From contig JBFGKE010000037.1 in NCBI GenBank assembly GCA_041576815.1, positions 1-35,582 on the forward strand: 35,582 nt of DNA, given 5' to 3'. Under the pieces are notes generated by a model. It searched no databases. It was not told the origin of the DNA and saw only the letters and a list, made by a program, of their open reading frames with translations. Position 1 is the first letter of the stretch. Every line of letters begins with the position of its first letter. Of the stretch, positions 22,579-30,696 are shown piece after piece. The translations under genes were made by a program, and so were the position numbers. This DNA is from SG8-38 sp041576815 (GTDB lineage Bacteria > Myxococcota_A > Polyangia > Polyangiales > Houyiibacteriaceae).

Positions 22579-22621
22579 CCCTTCGAAAAAGGTGCCTGTC
22601 CCCTTTTTCTTTTTCGAAGGG
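22579..22621. repeat. Right 23-bp repeat copy within a perfect 13-bp inverted repeat
   Basis: Arms 22579-22591 and 22609-22621 are perfectly complementary (CCCTTCGAAAAAG / CTTTTTCGAAGGG) around a 17-nt loop containing most of the 23-bp repeat (22587-22609). Lying between two convergent stop codons, with T-runs on both strands, it is a good bidirectional terminator candidate. Just right of it (22624-22636) is GGCTTTGCGGGGT, identical to part of the palindromic element at 29201-29213. Confidence 0.6.
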
Positions 22622-22635
22622 GTGGCTTTGCGGGG

Positions 22636-24267
22636 TTACTTTTTGAAGAGCTTGCCGAAGATGCTGGGGCGTTTGCCGTTGGCGCCGGGGGGTGGGGCGC
22701 TGGTGCGGCCTTTCGCTCGTCGCATGACGCCGATGCGAACCTCGCGCGCTGCTTCGAGGTTTTTCGGGTCGAGCTTGGCCACCTTCTTGAAGTGCCGTAG
22801 CGCCTTGTCGTGGTTGCCCAGGCGCTTCAGAAAGTGAGCCCGCACGAAATGCCCGTGCACGTGATCAGCGTTCAGTGAGAACGTCTTTCGAAGGAGGCTG
22901 CGAATCTCGTCGGCGACCTCTTCCTCCTCGACGCCATCGCGCAGCAGAAGGATCCACGCCTTCATCGCCGGATAGTCGGCCTCCTTGCGGACCGCGGCCA
23001 TCGCGTGGTCGCAGATTCGCATCGCTTCGTCGTAGCGCTTCCTCTTGACCAGCACGTCGACCTTCTGGAAGTTGATCGCCGCTTCGACCACCACGTTGAG
23101 CTTTCGCTCCGATTCAGGCGTGCCGCCGCCTTGCATCACCGTCTTTTGGTACTCGGCTCGCTTCTTGTCGTCTCCGAGCGTATCGCTCGCGACGGTCAAC
23201 AGGTGAAAGATCTCCTCGACCCACCGTCGCAGGTCGGAAAGCTCGGGGGCGAGCCGGTCCGGATGCCACTTTTTGGCGAGGTTCATGTACTTCTTGCGAA
23301 TCTGGTTGGACTCTGCGGACTCCTTGACGCCGAGCATTTCGAAGTAGTTCTGTCGGTCCATCATGCCGATCACGCGAGCAACCTCTTCCCACCGTTTGGT
23401 GTGCTCCGGGCTCAGGCCTGAAGGCGGTGCGGGCGGGAGATCTCTCGGAGCGACGATCTCGCCGGAGAGTGTCCGTGGCGGGAGGTTGCTGACCGACGAA
23501 GGCAGCACCGAGTCACCTCCGGGCAGACTCGAGTCACGCGCGCCCGGAGGCGTCGAGCGGCGGCCCGTCGGCGGAAGCATGCTCGAGGAATAGCCGGGTG
23601 CGGGGCGTGCGCCGGGTGGTGACGATGAGCGATCGGCGCCTCGGGCCCGCGGGGACACCGCTTTGAGCTTCTGCCGCGAGATCGGTCGATAGGTCTCGAG
23701 CGACTCGGTGATCGCGAGCAGGTAGACCATTCGCTGCGCGACCTTTGGGTCGCCGAACTGCTCGATCAGCACCGCCGCAGTAGCGGGCTCCGCGCGCATC
23801 AGCTCGACGAACGCCATCTCGTTCGACTGAAGCTTGAGCCGCGCGACGGGAGCGCTCCTCTTGATGCGCTGCCGCTCGGTTCCAAGCTTACGAATCACGC
23901 GAACCATTGCATCCTTCGGGACGCTGCCACGGAGCGCCTGCGCGATGAGAGTCAAGACGTCGACCTGCCCGCGCAGTGTCTCGTCGCCGTCTCCGACGAG
24001 GTCCGCTTCGTAAAACGCATAGGGTCCGGAATCACGCGCGAAGATGCCTAGCATCGCGCGCTCGAGATCGGCCGCCGGATCGAGGAATCGACCGACTGCC
24101 GGTGCCCCCGCCCTGAAGAGGATTCGATCCTGGCCCGGGCGCTCGTCCTCGGGCCAGACCGCAAGCGTGCCGGTGAGCCCCTTCTTTTGGATAGAAAGCA
24201 ATACATGCCCAAACGGCGTTGCACTCAGAGTGCCCTCCGCCACAGGCTTTGGGACAGACGACGTCAT
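22636..24267 (-). CDS. DUF4388-DnaJ-TPR multidomain protein
   Basis: The 543-residue protein combines three parts. An N-terminal DUF4388/PatA-like region (about 10-120, starting GTLSATPFGHVLLSIQKKGL) is found in many myxobacterial signalling proteins. A Pro/Ser-rich linker spans about 200-290. A J domain follows (about 305-375) with the essential HPD at 335-337 in KKYMNLAKKWHPDRL, then TPR-like helices (about 400-510) and a Gly/Lys-rich tail. The intact HPD implies stimulation of a DnaK ATPase; the other parts suggest localisation or signalling. The ATG at 24267 is chosen for its GGAGAGG ribosome site; an in-frame TTG lies 5 codons upstream. Confidence 0.82.
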   Translation of the reverse strand: MTSSVPKPVAEGTLSATPFGHVLLSIQKKGLTGTLAVWPEDERPGQDRILFRAGAPAVGRFLDPAADLERAMLGIFARDSGPYAFYEADLVGDGDETLRGQVDVLTLIAQALRGSVPKDAMVRVIRKLGTERQRIKRSAPVARLKLQSNEMAFVELMRAEPATAAVLIEQFGDPKVAQRMVYLLAITESLETYRPISRQKLKAVSPRARGADRSSSPPGARPAPGYSSSMLPPTGRRSTPPGARDSSLPGGDSVLPSSVSNLPPRTLSGEIVAPRDLPPAPPSGLSPEHTKRWEEVARVIGMMDRQNYFEMLGVKESAESNQIRKKYMNLAKKWHPDRLAPELSDLRRWVEEIFHLLTVASDTLGDDKKRAEYQKTVMQGGGTPESERKLNVVVEAAINFQKVDVLVKRKRYDEAMRICDHAMAAVRKEADYPAMKAWILLLRDGVEEEEVADEIRSLLRKTFSLNADHVHGHFVRAHFLKRLGNHDKALRHFKKVAKLDPKNLEAAREVRIGVMRRAKGRTSAPPPGANGKRPSIFGKLFKK

Positions 24268-24393
24268 TGCTTGCCTCTCCAAGGAACTATCAGAATGCCA
24301 TATGGAACAGGCCAGTGACAGATCGGAGGCGCTCCCAGAGCCTGGAAAACGCGGAATTCGGGGCGCGCCGAAAGCGCACCCCTGATACGGTCA

Positions 24394-25893
24394 TCAGTCC
24401 CCGATCGTCCAGCCCGTGCCCTCTGGGCCGTCGAGCAGCTCGACTCCTTGGGCGGCCAGCTCGTCCCGAATCCGGTCTGCCTCGGCGAAGTCCTTGGATT
24501 TCCTAGCTTCGGTGCGCTTCGCGATCCGCTGCTCGATCGAGGCGGCATCGAGCCCCCGCGCGTGGGCGCGACGGTCACGAATTCTCTGAAGCACGGTGCC
24601 CGCTTCCTGCTCGCCGAGCCCGAGCTCCGCTCCGAGCGCCGCGAATCCCACGCGCGCCCCTTCCACCGCGGCGCGGGTCGCCTTGCCCTTTTTCGCAAGT
24701 GCGTGATCGCAGAGCTCGTTCACCGACTTGAGAAAGTCGGCCAGCTTCGCAAGCGCGATGGGCATGTTGAGGTCGTCGTCCAGCGCCTCCCGAAGGGAGT
24801 TCTTGAAGCCGGCGATCTCGGTCGTCACCGGCCCGTCGCCTTCGACGATCCTCTTTTCGGGCAAGGCGCCGAGCCGCTGCTTGGTTTTGTACAGGTATGC
24901 GACGCGCCGCTCGGCTTCTTCGAACTGCGGAAAACCCGTGACGTTGCCCGCGTCGTCGAGCGTCCAGTCGAGGTTGAGCGGGGCCCTGTAGTGGACCGTC
25001 ATCATGAAGTAGCGGATGGCTTCTGGCTCCACGCGTTCGAACAGCTCGCGGGCGGTGAAGAAGTTGCCGAGGCTCTTGCTCATTTTTTCTTTGTCGACCT
25101 CGACGAACCCGTTGTGCATCCAGCACCTCGCAAACGGCTTGCCCGTCGCCGCTTCGCTTTGTGCGATCTCGTTTTCGTGGTGTGGGAAAACCAGGTCGAG
25201 ACCGCCGCCGTGAAGGTCGAGGGTTTCGCCGAGATGCTTCATCGACATGGTCGAGCACTCGATGTGCCACCCCGGTCGACCGCGCCCCCACGGACTATCC
25301 CACCCCCAGGCGTCGTCTTCGCTGCTCTTCCAAAGAGCAAAGTCTGCTGGATGCCGCTTTCGAGCGGTCTGCGCGTCGTCGAGCCGCTCGCTTGCCCCGA
25401 GCTTCATCTGCGAGAGGTCACGGTGGCTGAGCTTGCCGTAGTCGGGAAACGACTGGACCGAGAAGTACACGTCACCCTCGGACACGTACGCATGGCCCCG
25501 ATCGATGAGGCGCTGCACGAGCTCGAAGATGTCCTCGAGGTGAGTGCTGACCTTCGGCTCGATGTCCGGGTCGAGGTTCCCCATCCGGTGCATGTCCTCG
25601 GCGTACGCATCCGCAAACTCCGCAGCGAGCGCGGTCGGCTCTTTGCCGGTTTCGGTGGCGCGCTTCAGGATCTTGTCATCGACATCGGTGATGTTCCGGA
25701 CGTAGGTGACCTTCATGCCGATTGCGCGCAGGTGACGAACCAAGACGTCGTACACCACGTAGCAGCGGACGTGGCCGAGGTGCGCGTAGTCGTAGACGGT
25801 CGGTCCACACACGTAAATCCGCGCGTGTTTTGGCTCCGCAGGCTCGAAGGGGTCCTTTTTACCGGTCAGCGTGTTGTGCAGGCGTACGCTCAT
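24394..25893 (-). CDS. cysS: Cysteinyl-tRNA synthetase
   Basis: The 499-residue class I synthetase charges tRNA-Cys. Visible are YVCGPTVYDYAHLGH (zinc ligand Cys29 and the HIGH-type HLGH at 38-41), zinc ligands in IECST (Cys213) and PHHENE (238-239), and KMSKS (270-274). The C-terminal anticodon-binding region ends with the common ARKSKDFAEADRIRDEL and a GxxLxDGPEGTxW ending. The ATG at 25893 begins MSVRLHNT as in the family; the in-frame start 13 codons earlier is less likely. It is divergent from hisD. Confidence 0.96.
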   Translation of the reverse strand: MSVRLHNTLTGKKDPFEPAEPKHARIYVCGPTVYDYAHLGHVRCYVVYDVLVRHLRAIGMKVTYVRNITDVDDKILKRATETGKEPTALAAEFADAYAEDMHRMGNLDPDIEPKVSTHLEDIFELVQRLIDRGHAYVSEGDVYFSVQSFPDYGKLSHRDLSQMKLGASERLDDAQTARKRHPADFALWKSSEDDAWGWDSPWGRGRPGWHIECSTMSMKHLGETLDLHGGGLDLVFPHHENEIAQSEAATGKPFARCWMHNGFVEVDKEKMSKSLGNFFTARELFERVEPEAIRYFMMTVHYRAPLNLDWTLDDAGNVTGFPQFEEAERRVAYLYKTKQRLGALPEKRIVEGDGPVTTEIAGFKNSLREALDDDLNMPIALAKLADFLKSVNELCDHALAKKGKATRAAVEGARVGFAALGAELGLGEQEAGTVLQRIRDRRAHARGLDAASIEQRIAKRTEARKSKDFAEADRIRDELAAQGVELLDGPEGTGWTIGD

Positions 25894-25942
25894 GGTCGGC
25901 GAAGTCTGAGCATTTTCCGGCTCGCAGGGCAAGGATGCACGG

Positions 25943-25970
25943 TTGACCGCCTGCGCCGGCCCGCTAGAAC
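25943..25970 (+). promoter_or_regulatory. hisD promoter, apparently leaderless
   Basis: TTGACC (25943-25948), a 16-base spacer and TAGAAC (25965-25970) form a sigma-70-like promoter. The ATG of hisD (25977) begins only 7 bases after the -10, about where transcription should start. No Shine-Dalgarno precedes the ATG, so a leaderless mRNA is suggested. Confidence 0.5.
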
Positions 25971-25976
25971 CAGCAA

Positions 25977-27248
25977 ATGCTCGCGATCTTCGAACAGGGC
26001 CAGCCCGGCTACGAGGAGGCGCTCGCGTCCCTGAGTCGGCGCGGCGACGAAGACCTGGCGCGCGTCGAGCCGGACGTTCGCGCGATTCTGGACGCCGTCC
26101 GCGAGCGTGGTGACGAGGCGGTTTTCGAGTACACGGAACGTTTCGACGGTCGCCGTCCTGCTTCGCTGCGCCTCGGCCGCGAGGCCTGGGCGAACGCCGC
26201 CGCAGCCGTGGATCCAGAGGTCCGGCAGGCCCTTCGGGCCGCGGCCGATCGGATTCGGCGCTACCACGAGCACCAGCGAGAGCCTGGCTTTCGTTACGAA
26301 GAGAGCGGGATCGAGCTCGGGCAGCGGGTTCAGCCCGTGGCCGCCGTGGCGGTGTATGCCCCCGGTGGCAAGGCCCGCTATCCGTCGACGGTCTTGATGA
26401 CGGCCATCCCGGCGACAGTCGCAGGCGTCGAGCGCATCGTGCTCGTGACTCCGAACCCGACGCCCGAAATTCTGGCCGCGGCGGAGGAGGCCGGCGTCAC
26501 CGAGGTGGTCGACGCAGGGGGCGCTCAGGCTATCGCTGCGGTCGCCTACGGGACCGAGTCGATTGCCCGCGTCGACAAAGTCGTGGGGCCGGGCAACATC
26601 TACGTCGCTTGCGCGAAACGCCTCGTCTACGGGGTGGTCGACATCGACTCGATCGCAGGGCCGAGCGAAATCCTCGTCGTCGCAGACCAGGGCGCCGATC
26701 CAGAGATCGTTGCTGCCGATCTCCTCTCGCAGGCCGAGCACGACGAGGCGGCGTACCCGCTGGCCGTCGTGCTTTCGCGCACGCAGGCCAACGCGATCGA
26801 TGTTGCCCTCGAGCGACAGCTGAGCTCGCTTCCCCGCGAAGTGATCGCGGCCGAAGCGGTTCGTCGCAACGGGCACTGTTTCGTCGTTTCCGATTTGGAA
26901 GAGGCGGGCCGGGCCGCAACCGTGCTCGCGGCGGAGCACTTGAGCCTGTCCGTTGCCGACCCCGAGGCGATGCTCGACAGGATTGGCGCCGCCGGCGCGA
27001 TTTTTCTCGGCTACCACACCCCCGAGGCTGCGGGGGACTACGCGGCCGGCCCGAGCCACGTTCTTCCCACCGGGGGCGCGGTCAGGTTTGCATCGCCGCT
27101 CGGCGTGTACGATTTCGTCGTCCGCTCGTCGCTGATTCGCTATTCGCATTCCGCCATCGACGCTCAGGCGGACCTCTTGGAGAGCCTCGCGAGGCTCGAG
27201 GGTTTGGAGGCGCACGCAAGAGCCGTGGCTTTGCGGCGCCTCAAGTGA
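25977..27248 (+). CDS. hisD: Histidinol dehydrogenase
   Basis: The 423-residue enzyme performs the last two steps of histidine synthesis, oxidising L-histidinol to histidine with NAD. Family features are VAVYAPGGKARYPSTVLM, KVVGPGNIYVACAKR, DSIAGPSEILVVAD, the zinc-binding LLSQAEHDE (Gln252, His255) and the catalytic Glu320-His321 in AAEHLSLSV. Other his genes are absent from the window, so the histidine pathway is split in this genome. It begins a plus-strand run with ttcA and three envelope-related genes. Confidence 0.95.
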   Translation: MLAIFEQGQPGYEEALASLSRRGDEDLARVEPDVRAILDAVRERGDEAVFEYTERFDGRRPASLRLGREAWANAAAAVDPEVRQALRAAADRIRRYHEHQREPGFRYEESGIELGQRVQPVAAVAVYAPGGKARYPSTVLMTAIPATVAGVERIVLVTPNPTPEILAAAEEAGVTEVVDAGGAQAIAAVAYGTESIARVDKVVGPGNIYVACAKRLVYGVVDIDSIAGPSEILVVADQGADPEIVAADLLSQAEHDEAAYPLAVVLSRTQANAIDVALERQLSSLPREVIAAEAVRRNGHCFVVSDLEEAGRAATVLAAEHLSLSVADPEAMLDRIGAAGAIFLGYHTPEAAGDYAAGPSHVLPTGGAVRFASPLGVYDFVVRSSLIRYSHSAIDAQADLLESLARLEGLEAHARAVALRRLK

Positions 27249-27290
27249 CGGAGCCTTGCGGCGCAGTCCCTTAGCGGATACCCATCCCGC

Positions 27291-28031
27291 GTGGCCCAGG
27301 CGGATCTGGAGAGACGACTCGCGCATGAGATGGGTCGGTGCATCGCGGACTACGGGCTGATCGAGGCCGGCGATCGTGTCATGGTGGCCATCAGCGGCGG
27401 CAAAGACAGCTACACGCTCCTGCAACTCCTCGATCGCGCGCGAAAAAGGGCGCCGGTGGGGTTCGAGCTGGTGGCGGTTCACCTCGATCAGGGCCAACCC
27501 GGGTACGACGGCACTGCGCTCGAAGCATGGCTACGAGAAGGCGGTTTCGACCATCGCATCGTCCGCGAGGACACGTACCGCCTCGTCACCGAGCGGATTC
27601 CGGCAGGGCATACGTACTGCAGCCTGTGCTCGCGCCTTCGGCGAGGCATTCTCTACAACGTCGCGCAGAGCCTCGGCTGCACCAAGATCGCGCTCGGTCA
27701 TCATCGCGACGACGCGATCGAAACGCTCATGCTCAACATGATGTTCAACGGCTCGCTGAGCGCGATGCCTGCCAAGCTAGTGAGCGACGACGGCCGCAAC
27801 ATCGTCATTCGCCCGCTTCTTTATTCGTCCGAGCGCGATATCGCGGCATACTCCGAAGCCGCGGGTTTTCCCATCATCCCGTGCAATCTCTGCGGCTCTC
27901 AGAAAAATCTCTGGCGCCAGCAGGTCAAAGAGATGCTCGATAACATCGAAAAGCGTGCGCCCAAGGTACGGCAAAGCATGCTGGCGGCTCTCAAGAACGT
28001 TCACACCACCCACCTTTTGGGGACCAGCTGA
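27291..28031 (+). CDS. ttcA: tRNA 2-thiocytidine(32) synthetase TtcA
   Basis: The 246-residue ATP-pyrophosphatase has the PP-loop SGGKDS (35-40). It also has two CxxC pairs, Cys110/Cys113 (CSLCSRLRRG) and Cys198/Cys201 (CNLCGSQ), that hold an iron-sulphur cluster for thiolation of cytidine 32 in tRNA. It is shorter than E. coli TtcA and ends soon after KVRQSMLAALKNVHTTHLL. The start given is a GTG at 27291 with no good Shine-Dalgarno. It lies 42 bases after hisD and 5 bases before the next gene. Confidence 0.92.
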   Translation: MAQADLERRLAHEMGRCIADYGLIEAGDRVMVAISGGKDSYTLLQLLDRARKRAPVGFELVAVHLDQGQPGYDGTALEAWLREGGFDHRIVREDTYRLVTERIPAGHTYCSLCSRLRRGILYNVAQSLGCTKIALGHHRDDAIETLMLNMMFNGSLSAMPAKLVSDDGRNIVIRPLLYSSERDIAAYSEAAGFPIIPCNLCGSQKNLWRQQVKEMLDNIEKRAPKVRQSMLAALKNVHTTHLLGTS

Positions 28032-28036
28032 CCCGC

Positions 28037-29140
28037 ATGCGGCGCGCTCTCGCGGTCCTGGCGCTGACGACGACGGTCGCGGCTTCGAGCCCGGTGGCCG
28101 CCGAGGAGATCAACATCGAGCGGTTCCGGCCAGCCCTCGATCGATACGGCTTCCTCGGCTTCAACGGCAGCGGGGTCCCAGGGCACGGACGGTGGAACGT
28201 CGGGCTCTACACGTGGTACTCCAACCGGCCTCTTCGAATTCGGTATAGCGATGGGCTGATCGACTCCGTGGTCGACCATCGCTTGACCGGCAACTTCTGG
28301 TCCGAGGTCTCGCTCTTCGGTCGATGGACGCTGGCGGTGGAGGTCCCCCTGATCTTCTATCAGGCGGGAGAGACGGTGCGGCCCGTCAACAATCGCCTCT
28401 CGTTCGACGGGTCTGCCGTCGAGGACCCGCGGTTGAGCACGCGCGTACGCTTCTTTGGTGAAAAGACGCAGCCGAACCAGGATCGCCCGGACGGCCCGGG
28501 GCTCGCCCTGAATTTGATCTTCCCCGTCCCCATCGGCACGGCGGACGTCTACGCGAGCGAGGGTCAGTTCAGCTTCGACGCCCAGCTCCTCGGGGACTTC
28601 CACATCATCGGGGCCGGAGCGGGTCTCATGCTCGGTTGGCGCTACCGGGTGCGTCCTCGTGACTTCGGTGTCGACCGGCTCGGGCAAGAGCTGCAGTACG
28701 GCTTTGCACTCAAGCCGCCGATTCCACCGGCGAAAGAGCTGTTTGGGCTCCTCGAGCTGCGGGGCACGACGTCATTTCGTGGTCGACGCACCAACACCCT
28801 CGAGGGAGACATTGGCGTCCGGTGGACCAGGAAGAACGTGACGCTCACCGCGGCACTCGGCATGGGGTTCGTGCGAGGCCTCGGTCAGGCGCGCTTTCGC
28901 GCGATCGCCGGAGTGTCTTATTCTCCGAAAACCAACGATCTGGATGCGGATGGCATCCCAGATTCACGCGACGAGTGCCCGCGCCTGCCCGAGGACATGG
29001 ATGGATTCGAAGACGAAGACGGCTGCATGGACCCGGACAACGACAACGACTTCGTTCCCGACGTCGACGACAAGTGCCCCAACGAAGAAGCGATCGAGGG
29101 CCGCGACCTGGACGAGGACGGGTGCACCGACCCCCCGTAA
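28037..29140 (+). CDS. Exported outer-membrane-like protein with thrombospondin type 3 repeats
   Basis: The 367-residue protein has a signal peptide (1-22, cut after VAA). About 270 residues of alternating amphipathic strands follow, compatible with a small beta-barrel (RWNVGLYTWYSNRPLRIRY, GAGLMLGWRYRVRP). The end is a run of acidic calcium-binding thrombospondin type 3 motifs (about 297-367; DLDADGIPDSRDECP, DPDNDNDFVPDVDDKCP, DLDEDGCTDPP). In related myxobacterial proteins such repeats normally lead into a C-terminal OmpA peptidoglycan-binding domain; here the gene stops right after the repeats and a palindromic repeat begins 20 bases later. It may be a natural short form or a truncated one. 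Confidence 0.78.
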   Translation: MRRALAVLALTTTVAASSPVAAEEINIERFRPALDRYGFLGFNGSGVPGHGRWNVGLYTWYSNRPLRIRYSDGLIDSVVDHRLTGNFWSEVSLFGRWTLAVEVPLIFYQAGETVRPVNNRLSFDGSAVEDPRLSTRVRFFGEKTQPNQDRPDGPGLALNLIFPVPIGTADVYASEGQFSFDAQLLGDFHIIGAGAGLMLGWRYRVRPRDFGVDRLGQELQYGFALKPPIPPAKELFGLLELRGTTSFRGRRTNTLEGDIGVRWTRKNVTLTAALGMGFVRGLGQARFRAIAGVSYSPKTNDLDADGIPDSRDECPRLPEDMDGFEDEDGCMDPDNDNDFVPDVDDKCPNEEAIEGRDLDEDGCTDPP

Positions 29141-29159
29141 AGCGACTCCGTCGCCACGG

Positions 29160-29225
29160 GGCACCCCGGAGCGAAGCCCCGTAGCCGACGCAACGCGTCG
29201 GCTTTGCGGGGTGCCAGCGACCCTG
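29160..29225. repeat. Palindromic REP-like element, copy B
   Basis: Bases 29171-29225 match copy A (723-777) at about 46 of 55 positions. Here the pairing is more complete: inner arms AGCCGACGC / GCGTCGGCT with a 3-nt loop, then CCCCG / CGGGG, and an outer GGCACCCC (29160-29167) / GGGGTGCC (29208-29215). It follows the TSP3 gene stop closely and contains the only nearby in-frame start codon (GTG at 29211) of the next ORF. It could also act as a terminator, though no T-run follows. Confidence 0.65.
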
Positions 29226-29822
29226 TTTGCGTGTCTGCTCCTCTCTTGCACGCCCCAGGGCGACCCCGGTATTGGTGCTGGGTTCAGCGATGACTTCGAA
29301 CGCGCCGAGCTCGGGAAGAACTACGCGCGCACGGGTGGGAATTGGCGGATCGAAAACGGCAAGCTTCGCGTGCAGGGGGCGAAGAACCACCCGCTTTGGC
29401 TTCTGCGCACGCTTCCCCGAGACGTTCGAGTCGAGCTCGACGCGCGGAGCATGAGCGAGAGCGGGGACATCAAAGTGGAGATCTTCGGTGACGGGGCCTC
29501 CCGGGCGACCGCCGACAGCTACACCGCCACGGGATACGTCGTGATCTTCGGTGGGTGGAACAACTCCAAGAACGTCTTGGCCCGCATGGACGAGCACGGA
29601 GCGGATCGCGTCGTCGGCAAACCGCGGAGGGTCGAGCCGGGCCGCGATTACCGGTTTCGAATCGAGCGCATCGGTGGCACTCTCACGGTATGGGTGGATG
29701 GGGACGTTTTGCTGCAAATCGACGACCCCGAGCCGCTGCAGGGCCGGGGGCACGACCATTTTGGGTTCAATAACTGGCAATCCGACCTCTGGTTCGACAA
29801 TTTGAAAGTCACACCGCTGTGA
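29211..29822 (+). CDS. Putative lipoprotein with concanavalin-like (laminin-G/DUF1080-type) fold
   Basis: The ORF encodes about 203 residues if it starts at GTG 29211. VPATLFACLLLSC ends in a lipobox (LLSC, Cys13), but the signal lacks the usual basic N-terminus. The mature part, FSDDFERAELGKNYARTGG through WRIENGKLRVQG, RVELDARSMSESGDIKVEIF, VVIFGGWNNSKNVLARMDEH and VDGDVLLQIDDPEPL, to FNNWQSDLWFDNLKVTPL, has the pattern of beta-sandwich carbohydrate-binding or DUF1080-like domains. Role unknown; probably on an outer-membrane face. The frame is open further upstream, but only through the palindromic repeat and across the TSP3 gene in another frame. The next gene begins 10 bases after its stop. 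Confidence 0.65.
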   Translation: MPATLFACLLLSCTPQGDPGIGAGFSDDFERAELGKNYARTGGNWRIENGKLRVQGAKNHPLWLLRTLPRDVRVELDARSMSESGDIKVEIFGDGASRATADSYTATGYVVIFGGWNNSKNVLARMDEHGADRVVGKPRRVEPGRDYRFRIERIGGTLTVWVDGDVLLQIDDPEPLQGRGHDHFGFNNWQSDLWFDNLKVTPL

Positions 29823-29832
29823 CGGTTGGATC

Positions 29833-30696
29833 ATGACGCCGAAAGAGTTCGAGATCTTGTTGTCGGATGCCGAGGTGCAGCTTTCGCGGGTCAAGCACCT
29901 CTACGAGCAATGGTTTCAGGGCATCGAGCGCATCGAGCCGAACATCCCGCGAAAGCAGTTCGACCGGACTCTTCGTCTGTTGCGAAAAGAGCAGCCTCGG
30001 AACACGGCGATGCGCTTTCGTTTTCAGACACTCGTTCAGCGATACACGACGCTGCAAACGTACTGGCGCCGCATCGGCCGGCAAATCGAGGAAGGTACAT
30101 ACCGGCGTGACCTCCTTCGAGCGAGGCGTCGTCGTGAAGCTGCACGAGCCGAGCGCGAGAGCAAGAAGCCCCGGCGAAGCAGCAGCCCGCTCGAGCTCGA
30201 CCCGAACGAAAACGTCGACGTCGATGAGCTGATCGCCGACGCGGCCGATCGAGTGGACCACCTGCTGAAGACGCCAGAGCCATCGTCGAAGGTCGCAAAC
30301 CTCGATCTCGACGAGTCACGGTCCACGCCGAGACGGAACGCGATGCCTCCCGAAGAAGCGTCGGAGGTCGCGCGCTTCGGCAAACCGCAGCCGAGCCCCG
30401 GACCGCAGAGACGGAAGCCGAGCCCGGCTGCGGGGACGGCACGTCGCGCACCGCCCCCCATCGCGTCGCGTTCGAAGGGGCCTGGTGATGCGAGAATGCG
30501 TCAGATCTACGAGACGTACGTCGACGCCAAGCGCAAGAACAACGAGCGCACCGACAAGATCGACTACGAGACGGTCGCCAAGAGCCTCAAGAAGATGGTT
30601 CCAAAGCTCGAGCGGAAGCACAAAGGTAAACGCGTCGACTTCCAAGTCGTCGTCAAAGACGGCAAAGTCGGCATCAAACCGGTCGTGAAGAAGTAG
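29833..30696 (+). CDS. Protein with MXAN_5187-type C-terminal domain
   Basis: The 287-residue, highly basic cytoplasmic protein has a helical N-terminal half (about 1-115: LSDAEVQLSRVKHLYEQWF and QTLVQRYTTLQTYWRRIGRQ). A Pro/Ser/Arg-rich linker covers about 115-215. The C-terminal domain is compact (about 215-287: MRQIYETYVDAKRKNNERTD, then VAKSLKKMVPKLERKHKGK and VDFQVVVKDGKVGIKPVVKK). That last domain resembles one described in myxobacterial proteins around MXAN_5187; the match is from memory. Function is unknown. Its 3' end overlaps the convergent hflX gene by 23 bases. Confidence 0.62.
   Translation: MTPKEFEILLSDAEVQLSRVKHLYEQWFQGIERIEPNIPRKQFDRTLRLLRKEQPRNTAMRFRFQTLVQRYTTLQTYWRRIGRQIEEGTYRRDLLRARRRREAARAERESKKPRRSSSPLELDPNENVDVDELIADAADRVDHLLKTPEPSSKVANLDLDESRSTPRRNAMPPEEASEVARFGKPQPSPGPQRRKPSPAAGTARRAPPPIASRSKGPGDARMRQIYETYVDAKRKNNERTDKIDYETVAKSLKKMVPKLERKHKGKRVDFQVVVKDGKVGIKPVVKK

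Noticed and set aside
24360..24382. Terminator after cysS
   Set aside because: The stem (GGGG-GCGC / GCGC-CCCC with a mismatch) has no T-run on the minus strand; support is insufficient.
28944..29210. Lipoprotein gene starting at an ATG within the TSP3 gene
   Set aside because: The upstream part reads as Thr/Arg-rich out-of-frame translation of the calcium repeats and would bury the lipobox 100 residues inside.
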